Source of the DNA: Hyphomicrobiales bacterium
Lineage (GTDB): Bacteria > Pseudomonadota > Alphaproteobacteria > Rhizobiales > Beijerinckiaceae
Assembly: GCA_028290125.1 (NCBI GenBank)
Contig: JAQGKM010000321.1
Coordinates: 1-19,721 of the forward strand
Direction of reading: 5' to 3'
DNA length: 19,721 nucleotides
The notes below the pieces were generated by a model that searched no databases, had not been told where the DNA came from, and saw only the letters and a list, made by a program, of their open reading frames with translations. Made by a program: the position numbers and the translations under genes. How positions within the stretch are numbered: position 1 is the first letter of the stretch; every line of letters begins with the position of its first letter. This document shows, one piece after another, positions 7,797-13,787 of the stretch.

Positions 7797-7861
7797 CATT
7801 GCGAGCGCGCGACAAACGCCGAAGGCACGTGACTGGATTGCTTCGCTCCGCTCGCAATGAC
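7797..7861. repeat. Intergenic inverted repeat with CATTGCGAGCG ends
   Basis: CATTGCGAGCG (7797-7807) and its perfect complement CGCTCGCAATG (7849-7859) bracket a 41-base interior. Read on the minus strand from 7861, the sequence TCATTGCGAGCGGAGCGAAG, followed by CAATCCAG, is an intergenic palindromic element familiar from many rhizobial and other proteobacterial genomes. It lies between two convergent transcription units, where it could act as a transcription end or simply be a dispersed repeat. Confidence 0.65.
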
Positions 7862-7876
7862 GCGCGACGAGAGCTG

Positions 7877-8158
7877 TCAGCCCGCCTTGCGCGTCGGCGA
7901 CGCTCGACGTGACAGTGCTTCCTCGACCGCGCGCCGAATGAAGCGCTGGTAGGGAATCCCCTCCTCATCAGCCTTCGCGCGCACGGCGTCCAGCAGTTGC
8001 TTCGGGAAGCGCATGTTCACTCGATCCGTCTTCGGACGAAGCTCGAAGTGGACGTGCTTGAAACCTGACCAGTCGTATTCGGTCAGGTCGGCGTTCGCGA
8101 CAAAATCCTCAGCTTCTTGATCGCTCATTAGAGCGGGAAAAGGCTTCAGCTTTTTCAT
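7877..8158 (-). CDS. BrnA/CopG-type antitoxin of toxin-antitoxin pair 1
   Basis: The protein has 93 residues from ATG 8158 (MKKLKPFPALMSDQEAEDFV); an in-frame ATG at 8179 would add seven. The N-terminal region (MSDQEAEDF, then TEYDWSGFKHVHFEL) is the toxin-binding part of CopG/BrnA antitoxins that partner BrnT. The C-terminal MRFPKQLLDAVRAKADEEGI, followed by PYQRFIRRAVEEAL, is a ribbon-helix-helix DNA-binding domain. Such antitoxins neutralise the BrnT RNase and repress their own operon. The gene starts inside the toxin gene (50-base overlap, different frame), which implies translational coupling. Confidence 0.82.
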   Translation of the reverse strand: MKKLKPFPALMSDQEAEDFVANADLTEYDWSGFKHVHFELRPKTDRVNMRFPKQLLDAVRAKADEEGIPYQRFIRRAVEEALSRRASPTRKAG

Positions 8159-8432
8159 AAAGATAAATCTCCCCTGCATGCATATAGCGAGCGCTCAAAG
8201 GCCTTAGAAAGTTGTTGTCATCGCGTTTTCTCATCGTGAAAACAACAAACACCGCGCGCCCCGAACGCGCCCTGCCTACTGCATGAAAGCGCTCCTCGGT
8301 TATCGAGTGACGGGGATCCGCGATGATCAGTGGATCCGCGAGCAACACCTGCTCGATTTCATCAAGGCTGACGCCATGCTTACGGCATTTGTCTTGATTA
8401 CCGCCGTCCCAGTCAAAACCATCGAAGCGCAT
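8109..8432 (-). CDS. brnT: BrnT-family (DUF497) RNase toxin of pair 1
   Basis: The protein has 107 residues from ATG 8432, with GGA 8 bases upstream. It matches the BrnT family along its length: FDWDGGNQDKCRKHGVSLDE near the N-terminus, PLIIADPRHSITEERFHAVG in the middle (catalytic His/Glu/Arg region) and a C-terminal LRPLSARYMHAGE. BrnT toxins are RelE-fold ribonucleases that stop translation unless bound by BrnA. A TTG at 8456 could add eight residues, but that would place the start inside the presumed operator. Toxin first and antitoxin second is the normal brnTA order. The unit sits directly beyond the thrS terminator. Confidence 0.85.
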   Translation of the reverse strand: MRFDGFDWDGGNQDKCRKHGVSLDEIEQVLLADPLIIADPRHSITEERFHAVGRARSGRAVFVVFTMRKRDDNNFLRPLSARYMHAGEIYLYEKAEAFSRSNERSRS

Positions 8433-8441
8433 AGACTGTTC

Positions 8442-8466
8442 CAAATGTACATACAAATGTCAATAC
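8442..8466. promoter_or_regulatory. Candidate brnTA operator/promoter 1
   Basis: Just upstream of brnT the plus strand shows CAAATGT (8442-8448) repeated as CAAATGT (8454-8460) with a 12-base period. The palindrome ATGTACAT (8445-8452) lies between them. On the minus strand the sequence includes TTGACA (8464-8459), a -35 match. BrnA antitoxins bind repeats in their own promoter, so this is the expected position. The word ACAAATGT recurs before the second brnT in this window. Confidence 0.45.
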
Positions 8467-8506
8467 AACCCAAAACCGGCGCAAGCGTAAACTGAACCAC
8501 AAACGA

Positions 8507-8537
8507 AAAAAGCGCCACCCTTTCGGATGGCGCTTTT
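8507..8537 (-). terminator. Rho-independent terminator of thrS
   Basis: The arms AAAAGCGCCA (8509-8518) and TGGCGCTTTT (8528-8537) form a 10-pair stem. Read on the minus strand the hairpin is followed by a TTTTTT run (8512-8507). It lies 27 bases past the thrS stop and before the brnTA unit, so it separates their transcripts. On the plus strand the T run is only four. Confidence 0.85.
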
Positions 8538-8563
8538 CGATTAGCGACTTTGAAGGCTGAGCC

Positions 8564-10504
8564 CTACCCCGCCCGCTTCACATCCGGAGCAATCGCCTCG
8601 TCCGTCAGCGACCGCAAAGCCTCGTCCAGCGACATCGACGTCTGCGCCTGCGAACCCAGGCGACGGATCGAGACGGTCTTCTCCAGCGCCTCCTTGCGCC
8701 CGACGACAATCAGCACGGGGATCTTGGCCAGCGAATGCTCGCGGACCTTGTAGTTGATCTTCTCGTTGCGCAAATCGCCCTCGACGCGCAGGCCCATCTT
8801 GCGGGCGGCCGCGATGATCTCCAGCGCGTAATCGTCGGCGTCCTGCGTGATCGTGCAGACCGTGATCTGCTGCGGCGACAGCCACAGCGGCAGATGTCCG
8901 GCATAATGCTCGATCAGGATGCCGGTAAAGCGCTCCAGCGAGCCGAACATCGCGCGATGGATCATCACCGGCGTCGTCTTCTCGCTGTCGGCGGCGATGT
9001 AGAAAGCCCCGAACCGCGCCGGCAGATTGAAATCGACCTGTGTCGTGCCGCACTGCCATTCGCGCCCGATCGCATCGCGCAGCGTGTATTCGAGCTTCGG
9101 GCCATAGAAGGCGCCCTCGCCCGGATTGATGCCGATCTTGATGCCGCTTTCGCCGACCTTGTCGAGCACGCGCGTCAACGCGGCTTCGGCCTTGTCCCAG
9201 ACGTCGTCCGAGCCGACGCGCTTTTCGGGACGCGTCGAGAGTTTCAGCACGATGTCGGTGAAGCCGAAGTCTTCATAGATCGACATGATGAGATCGTTGA
9301 TCTCCATCGCCTCGTCCATGATCTGCTCTTCGGTGCAGAAGATATGCGCATCGTCCTGCGTGAAAGCGCGCACGCGCATCACGCCATGCAGCGCGCCCGA
9401 CGGCTCGTAGCGATGCACGGTGCCGAACTCGGCGATCTTCAGCGGCAGGTCGCGATAGGACTTCAGCCCGTTCTTGAAGATCTGCACGTGGCCGGGACAG
9501 TTCATCGGCTTCAGGGCGAAGACGCGATCGTCCTCGGTCTGCGTGATGAACATGTTTTCGCGATAGGTCTGCCAATGGCCGGACGTCTCCCACAGCGCGC
9601 GGTCGAGCACCTGCGGGGTGTTCACCTCCGTGTAGCCCGCCGCCTGCTGGCGCCGACGCATGTAGTTGATAAGCGTCTGGAACAGCGTCCAGCCCTTGGC
9701 GTGCCAGAAGACCGTGCCGGGACCTTCCTCCTGGAAGTGGAAGAGATCCATCTCGCGCGCAAGGCGGCGATGGTCGCGGCGCTCGGCTTCCTCGATCTGC
9801 TTCAGATAGGCGTCGAGATCCTCCTGCTTGGCGAAGGCGGTCGCGTAGATGCGTGACAGCATCGGCTTGTTCGAGTCGCCGCGCCAATAGGCGCCCGCAA
9901 CCTTCATCAGCTTGAAGGCCGAACCGATCTTGCCGGTCGAGGTCATGTGCGGACCGCGGCAGAGATCGAGCCAGTCGCCCTGCTTGTAGATCTTCAGATC
10001 CTGGTCGGCCGGAATCGTCTCGACGAGTTCGACCTTGAACGCCTCACCCGCCTTCTCGAAATGCGAGATGGCGTCTGCGCGCGACCAGACTTCCTTCACG
10101 AAGGGCCTGTCCTTCGCGATGATCTCGCGCATCTTCTTCTCGATGCCGTCGAATTCTTCCGGCGTGAACGGCTGATCCTTGCGATAGAAATCGTAATAGA
10201 AGCCGTTGTCGATCACCGGGCCGATGGTGACCTGCGTGCCGGGGAACAGCGTCTGCACGGCCTCCGCCAGCACATGCGCGCAGTCGTGCCGGATCAGCTC
10301 CAGCGCGCGCGGGTCGTCCCGGTTGATGAAATCGATGCGGGCGTCGGTCTCGATCCTGTCGGCCAGATCCGACACCACGCCATCGAGCGCCATCGCGACC
10401 GTGCGCTTGGCGAGCGAGGGGGAAATCGATTTGGCGATGTCGAGGCCGCTGACGCCGGCGGGAAATTCGCGCTGCGCGCCGTCCGGGAAAGTCACGGAAA
10501 TCAT
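8564..10504 (-). CDS. thrS: Threonyl-tRNA synthetase
   Basis: The protein has 646 residues, close to E. coli ThrS (642). The enzyme charges tRNA-Thr with threonine. It has an N-terminal TGS domain (1-61) and an editing domain with His73 and His77 of the HxxxH motif (RHDCAHVLAEAV). The class II catalytic core carries MNCPGH (zinc cysteine), motif 2 FGTVHRYEPSGALHGVMRVR, the QDDAHIF histidine and motif 3 HRAMFGSLERF. The C-terminal anticodon-binding domain includes GLRVEGDLRNEKINYKVREH. AAGGAG lies just before ATG 10504. A hairpin in the leader (10543-10526) may take part in regulation, and a strong terminator follows the gene. Confidence 0.97.
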   Translation of the reverse strand: MISVTFPDGAQREFPAGVSGLDIAKSISPSLAKRTVAMALDGVVSDLADRIETDARIDFINRDDPRALELIRHDCAHVLAEAVQTLFPGTQVTIGPVIDNGFYYDFYRKDQPFTPEEFDGIEKKMREIIAKDRPFVKEVWSRADAISHFEKAGEAFKVELVETIPADQDLKIYKQGDWLDLCRGPHMTSTGKIGSAFKLMKVAGAYWRGDSNKPMLSRIYATAFAKQEDLDAYLKQIEEAERRDHRRLAREMDLFHFQEEGPGTVFWHAKGWTLFQTLINYMRRRQQAAGYTEVNTPQVLDRALWETSGHWQTYRENMFITQTEDDRVFALKPMNCPGHVQIFKNGLKSYRDLPLKIAEFGTVHRYEPSGALHGVMRVRAFTQDDAHIFCTEEQIMDEAMEINDLIMSIYEDFGFTDIVLKLSTRPEKRVGSDDVWDKAEAALTRVLDKVGESGIKIGINPGEGAFYGPKLEYTLRDAIGREWQCGTTQVDFNLPARFGAFYIAADSEKTTPVMIHRAMFGSLERFTGILIEHYAGHLPLWLSPQQITVCTITQDADDYALEIIAAARKMGLRVEGDLRNEKINYKVREHSLAKIPVLIVVGRKEALEKTVSIRRLGSQAQTSMSLDEALRSLTDEAIAPDVKRAG

Positions 10505-10525
10505 GTCGTCTCCTTGCTGCTCACT

Positions 10526-10543
10526 CGCCGATACGAGTCGGCG
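10526..10543 (-). promoter_or_regulatory. thrS leader hairpin with an anticodon-like loop (candidate autoregulatory operator)
   Basis: On the minus strand the leader reads CGCCGA, loop CUCGUA, UCGGCG: a perfect 6-pair stem 22 to 39 bases before the AUG, just above the ribosome binding site. The loop has C-U-C-G-U-A in the order of positions 32-37 of a tRNA-Thr(CGU) anticodon loop (C32, U33, anticodon CGU, A37). E. coli ThrS represses its own mRNA by binding a leader hairpin that imitates the tRNA-Thr anticodon arm. The position fits, but the loop is one base short of the tRNA loop, and chance is possible. Confidence 0.35.
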
Positions 10544-10759
10544 TAAGCGGTTCTTCGTGCGCGCGGTATATCAGCCGATGCTCGACGCGCAAAGATCGAG
10601 CGCAGACCAACCCCGTTCCGCCATGCGAAACGTCGTCCCGCCAAACTTGGCAGTGGCTTGATCTGAATTGATTTTGTCTTGACCCCGCGGCTCCGCTGGC
10701 ACTAGTTGCGCGCCATTCTGTTCTGTCGGCGGTCCTCCCCGCCGCACAAGGAGACTTTC

Positions 10760-11788
10760 ATGCAACGCACTCTTCTGGCCGCCACGGCGGTGCTGGCGAT
10801 CACCGCCGCACAGGACGCCCGGGCTCAGTCCGCGGTCGAGACCTTCTACAAGAGCAAGAACCTCGACATCGCCATCGGCTATTCCGCCGGCGGCGGCTAC
10901 GACACATTCGCGCGCCTCGTCGGCCGCTTCATCACAAAGCATGTGCCGGGCAACCCGACGGCCGTGCCGCGCAACATGCCGGGCGGCGGCGGTCGCGTCG
11001 TGTCCGGCTGGATGTCGCGCGTCGCGCCGAAGGACGGCTCGGTCATGGCGACCGCCGACCAGTCGCTGACCTTGCAGCAGGCGCTCGGCGACAAGACGAT
11101 CGCCTTCGACAACACCAAGTTCTTCTGGATCGGCAACCCGGCCGCCGACAACAACACGCTGGTGACGACCGAAGTCTCGGGCGTGAAGACGGTCGAAGAC
11201 GCGCGCCAGAAGGAAGTGGCGCTCGCCGCCACCGGCGCCAACACCACCTCGGAGCAATACCCCAAGGTGATGAACGCGATCCTCGGCACCAAATTCAAGA
11301 TCGTGAACGGCTATCCGGGCGGCAACGACGCCACGCTCGCCATGGAGCGTAACGAGGTCGCGGGCCGCGGCTCGAACAGCTGGGCGACGTGGAAATTCAC
11401 CCGCCCCGACTGGATCAAGGAAAAGAAGATCAACATCCTGGTGCAGATCGGCCTGCGCAAGGAGACGGATCTGCCCGACACGCCGCTGCTGATGGACCTC
11501 GCCCCGAACGAGGAAGACAAGGCGGCGCTGCGCCTGCTCTCGGCGCCCGTCACCATCGGCCGTCCGCTGTTCACGACGCCGGGCGTGCCCGAGGACCGCG
11601 TGAAGGCGCTCCGCGAGGCGTTCGACAAGACCATGAAGGATCCGGAATTCCTCGCCGCCGCGGCGCAGGAACGGCTCGAGATCAATCCGGTCGGCGGCGA
11701 GGAGCTGCAGAAGATCGTGAGCGACATCGTCAACACGCCCAAGCCCGTCGTGGACAAGCTGGTGTCGATCGTCGGCAACGGGGCGTAA
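10760..11788 (+). CDS. Tripartite tricarboxylate transporter (TctC/Bug-like) substrate-binding protein
   Basis: The protein has 342 residues from ATG 10760, with AAGGAGA (10748-10754) at good spacing. The signal peptide is MQRTLLAATAVLAITAAQDA followed by RAQ. The mature protein has YSAGGGYDTFARLVGRFI, VPRNMPGGGGRVVSGWMSRV (the glycine-rich ligand loop), and TTPGVPEDRVKALREAFDKT near the C-terminus. This is the arrangement of periplasmic receptors of the TctC/Bug family, which bind carboxylates and similar small solutes. No TctA or TctB membrane genes adjoin it, so it is an orphan receptor as so often in this family. The ligand is unknown. It is divergent from thrS and ends at a pair of intergenic repeats. 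Confidence 0.82.
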   Translation: MQRTLLAATAVLAITAAQDARAQSAVETFYKSKNLDIAIGYSAGGGYDTFARLVGRFITKHVPGNPTAVPRNMPGGGGRVVSGWMSRVAPKDGSVMATADQSLTLQQALGDKTIAFDNTKFFWIGNPAADNNTLVTTEVSGVKTVEDARQKEVALAATGANTTSEQYPKVMNAILGTKFKIVNGYPGGNDATLAMERNEVAGRGSNSWATWKFTRPDWIKEKKINILVQIGLRKETDLPDTPLLMDLAPNEEDKAALRLLSAPVTIGRPLFTTPGVPEDRVKALREAFDKTMKDPEFLAAAAQERLEINPVGGEELQKIVSDIVNTPKPVVDKLVSIVGNGA

Positions 11789-11798
11789 GGCCTTTATG

Positions 11799-11852
11799 AC
11801 CCCTCTCCCGCGTTGCGGGAGAGTGTGGCTGGCGAAGCCAGACGGGTGAGGG
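11799..11852 (+). repeat. Intergenic hairpin repeat, copy A
   Basis: CTCTCCCGC (11803-11811) pairs perfectly with GCGGGAGAG (11815-11823). A second small stem (TGGCT/AGCCA) and the tail GACGGGTGAGGG follow. This layout is a dispersed intergenic element of rhizobial genomes. It follows the solute-binding protein stop by 11 bases and could also end that transcript, although no T run follows. A further perfect stem, GGGCCTT/AAGGCCC (11850-11868), lies between copies A and B. Confidence 0.65.
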
Positions 11853-11888
11853 CCTTTCAACAAGGCCCGTGTTCACAGGGTGAAACGC

Positions 11889-11938
11889 CCTCATCCGTCA
11901 CGCTGCGCGTGCCACCTTCTCCCGCCTGCGGGAGAAGG
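11889..11938 (-). repeat. Intergenic hairpin repeat, copy B, inverted relative to copy A
   Basis: CCTTCTCCCGC (11915-11925) and GCGGGAGAAGG (11928-11938) form a perfect 11-pair stem. Read on the minus strand the element has the same order as copy A: hairpin, TGGC, a variable middle, then GACGGATGAGGG. The two copies face each other between the solute-binding protein gene and yidD, so this 170-base spacer could fold into a large cruciform. Confidence 0.65.
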
Positions 11939-11959
11939 AAGCGCGCCGCGCCTTAACCC

Positions 11960-12259
11960 CTACTCCACCGCCTCACACCGCCACCGCGCAGAGCGCCACG
12001 GCGTCAGCGCAGACGCCCCCTTCGGCAAAACGGCGGGCGCGGGGTCGTACCCTGCCCCGCCCCAGGGATTGCAGCGGCAGATCCGAGCAAAACCCATCCA
12101 GCCGCCCATCCAGAGGCCATGCGCCTGAATGGCATCGTCGGTGTATTCCGAACAGCTTGGCATGTAGCGGCACTGGCGGCCGATCAGCGACGAGAGCGTC
12201 AGCTGATAGGTGCGGATCGCGCCATGCGCGAGCACCCGCGGGAGCCGCGCCACGTTCAC
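11960..12259 (-). CDS. yidD: Membrane protein insertion efficiency factor YidD
   Basis: The protein has 99 residues and matches YidD closely: IRTYQLTLSSLIGRQCRYMP, then SCSEYTDDAIQAHGLWMGGW and RICRCNPWGGAGYDPAP. The conserved cysteines are present. The family has an N-terminal amphipathic helix and is thought to help YidC insert inner-membrane proteins. GTG 12259 is the longest start, with GAAGG 9 bases upstream. A GTG at 12253 is equally possible, since TGAGG lies 5 bases before it and the protein would begin with ARLPRVLAHG. The gene follows the NifU-like gene by one base, so the two are almost certainly cotranscribed and coupled. The C-terminus past GYDPAP is variable. Confidence 0.93.
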   Translation of the reverse strand: MNVARLPRVLAHGAIRTYQLTLSSLIGRQCRYMPSCSEYTDDAIQAHGLWMGGWMGFARICRCNPWGGAGYDPAPAVLPKGASALTPWRSARWRCEAVE

Positions 12260-12260
12260 C

Positions 12261-12707
12261 TCAGGGTACCTTCGCCGACGCCCCGGCTTCGATCTTCTCG
12301 AGCGCCGACACCACGGCGTCGAAGGTCAGCAGCGTGGAGGCGTGCCGCGCCTTGTAGTCGCGCACCGGTACGAGCACGGCCACATCGGCCCATTTGCCCT
12401 CCGGCGGCGCGCCATTCTCCTTGAGCATGCGGCGGACCTGATCGCGGACGTCGCGCAATTCCTCGGCCGTCGAGCCGACGACGTTGCGCGCCATGATCGA
12501 GGACGACGCCTGCCCGAGTGCGCAGGCCTTCACGTCATGGGCGAAGTCCGACACCACGCCATCCCGCACGGCGAGGTCGACCGTCACGGTCGAGCCGCAC
12601 AATTTGGAATGCGCCGTGGCGCTGGCCTGCGGGGCGTCGAGGCGTCCGAGCCGGGGGATATCGCCGGCCAGTTCCAGGATCCGTCGGTTGTAGATGTCGT
12701 TCAGCAT
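12261..12707 (-). CDS. IscU/NifU-like iron-sulfur scaffold-family protein with a missing third cysteine
   Basis: The protein has 148 residues from ATG 12707. It follows the IscU/NifU N-terminal fold: KLCGSTVTVDLAVRDGVVSD with Cys37, HDVKACALGQASSSIMA with Cys62, and KARHASTLLTFDAVVSALEK. In IscU the third ligand sits in an HCS motif; here it reads His122-Ala123-Ser124. The IscU aspartate after the first cysteine (CGD) is Ser here (CGS). With two of three cysteines left it may not build clusters in the usual way; relatives in Alphaproteobacteria are commonly annotated as scaffold proteins all the same. No iscS, sufS or hscA is nearby. It forms an operon with yidD and is divergent from folE. 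Confidence 0.8.
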   Translation of the reverse strand: MLNDIYNRRILELAGDIPRLGRLDAPQASATAHSKLCGSTVTVDLAVRDGVVSDFAHDVKACALGQASSSIMARNVVGSTAEELRDVRDQVRRMLKENGAPPEGKWADVAVLVPVRDYKARHASTLLTFDAVVSALEKIEAGASAKVP

Positions 12708-12722
12708 GGGTGACCTGACAGA

Positions 12723-12743
12723 AAGGGTTGTTGCCCTTATATA
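12723..12743 (-). promoter_or_regulatory. Candidate -10 region with overlapping dyad before the NifU-like gene
   Basis: On the minus strand TATATAAG (12743-12736) is a good -10 candidate about 30 bases before ATG 12707. It overlaps the inverted repeat AAGGG (12723-12727) and CCCTT (12734-12738). No convincing -35 hexamer lies 17 bases further out, so the assignment is tentative. Confidence 0.3.
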
Positions 12744-12896
12744 GGGAGCGGGAGGACCTGACGAGAGATGCGCCGATGCGACGCAATGCGCCACGCAACC
12801 CTTGCAGACGACCCTGAAATTCGTGAAAGCGTGACTGGTCCAAGCCCCAAGCACCGCCGTAACAGTTCCGATCTTACTCTTGACTGGAGGCGCCAC

Positions 12897-13523
12897 ATGG
12901 ATGCCGTGGTTAAGCCCTTGCATAGCATCAAGCCTGCTCACGTCCCGGTTATCCGCCCAAGCCGCGAAGAGGCCGAGGAGGCCGTTCGCGTCCTGTTGCG
13001 TTGGGCGGGCGACGACCCGAGCCGCGAAGGCCTGCTGGATACGCCCAAACGCGTGACCAAAGCCTATGGCGAGCTGTTCGGCGGCTATCGCGAGGACGCC
13101 CGCGAGCACCTGGAACGTGTCTTCGAGGAAGTCGAAGGCTACGACGACATGGTGCTCGTCCGCGACATCACCTTCGCGTCCCACTGCGAACACCACATGG
13201 TGCCGTTCGTCGGCAAGGCGCACATCGCCTACTACCCTGCCGAAGGCGTGGTGGGCCTGTCGAAGCTCGCCCGCGTGGTCGAAACCTATGCGCGCCGCCT
13301 GCAGACGCAGGAAACCATGACCGCCCAGATCACCGAGGCGATCGACAGCGTGCTCAAGCCGCGCGGCATCGCCGTGATGATCGAAGCCGAGCACATGTGC
13401 ATGTCGATGCGCGGCATCCAGAAACAGGGCGCCTCCACGGTGACCAGCCAGTTCACTGGCGTGTTCCGCGACGACCCGACCGAGCAGGTGCGCTTCTACA
13501 CGCTGCTCCGCGGCTTCCGGTAA
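12897..13523 (+). CDS. folE: GTP cyclohydrolase I
   Basis: The protein has 208 residues from ATG 12897, with TGGAGG (12885-12890) 6 bases upstream; an in-frame ATG at 12768 lacks such a site. The enzyme converts GTP to 7,8-dihydroneopterin triphosphate, the first step of tetrahydrofolate synthesis. The zinc site is visible as Cys97 and His100 in FASHCEHHMVPFVGKAHIAY and Cys168 in EAEHMCMSMRGIQKQGA. REGLLDTPKRVTKAY and QFTGVFRDD are also family motifs. This is the zinc type (FolE/FolE1). A terminator follows the stop by about 28 bases. It does not share an operon with hisI, as the MBL-fold gene on the other strand intervenes. Confidence 0.97.
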   Translation: MDAVVKPLHSIKPAHVPVIRPSREEAEEAVRVLLRWAGDDPSREGLLDTPKRVTKAYGELFGGYREDAREHLERVFEEVEGYDDMVLVRDITFASHCEHHMVPFVGKAHIAYYPAEGVVGLSKLARVVETYARRLQTQETMTAQITEAIDSVLKPRGIAVMIEAEHMCMSMRGIQKQGASTVTSQFTGVFRDDPTEQVRFYTLLRGFR

Positions 13524-13551
13524 GCACAACTTAAAGTTGATTCAGAAGATG

Positions 13552-13578
13552 AAGGGCGGGCCGCAAGGTCCGCCTTTT
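13552..13578 (+). terminator. Rho-independent terminator of folE
   Basis: GGCGGGCC (13555-13562) and GGTCCGCC (13567-13574) form an 8-pair stem with one G-U, closed by a GCAA tetraloop and followed by TTTT. It lies 28 bases beyond the folE stop on the same strand. Confidence 0.8.
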
Positions 13579-13628
13579 CAGTATGTTGTCGGCCGGGGCC
13601 GCACGCGCGGCTTCGAGGCAAGTGTCTC

Positions 13629-13751
13629 TTCCCCTCCCCCTTGTGGGGAGGGCGACTCGCCGAAGGCGAGCGGGGTGGGGGTCGTGAGACGCTCATCGAC
13701 AAGCGCCTCACGACCCCCACCCCTAGCCCCTCCCCACAAGGGGGAGGGGAA
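13629..13751. repeat. Large two-tier inverted repeat between convergent genes
   Basis: The outer arms 13629-13649 and 13731-13751 are perfect 21-base complements (CCCCTCCCCCTTGTGGGG in one direction). The inner arms 13672-13688 and 13707-13723 are perfect over 17 bases (GGGGTGGGGGTCGTGAG) and continue a few more pairs with one mismatch. Only the left side carries an extra small hairpin, CTCGCCGAAGGCGAG (13656-13670). The content resembles two facing copies of a rhizobial intergenic element related in layout to the repeats at 11799-11938. It lies between folE and the convergent MBL-fold gene; no coding sequence is seen there. Confidence 0.75.
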
Positions 13752-13787
13752 TCCCGTTCATCGTTTGCAAATGACGGGGCCGATGTC

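Noticed and set aside
8735..9856. 373-codon frame on the plus strand inside thrS
   Set aside because: It is antisense to conserved ThrS catalytic motifs, and its translation has no recognisable domain.
12768..12896. N-terminal extension of FolE by 43 residues
   Set aside because: The sequence does not resemble FolE and has no ribosome site, whereas ATG 12897 has TGGAGG at ideal distance.
13629..13751. CRISPR array or transposon end
   Set aside because: There is one inverted pair, no spaced direct repeats, no cas genes and no transposase; it fits an intergenic palindromic element.
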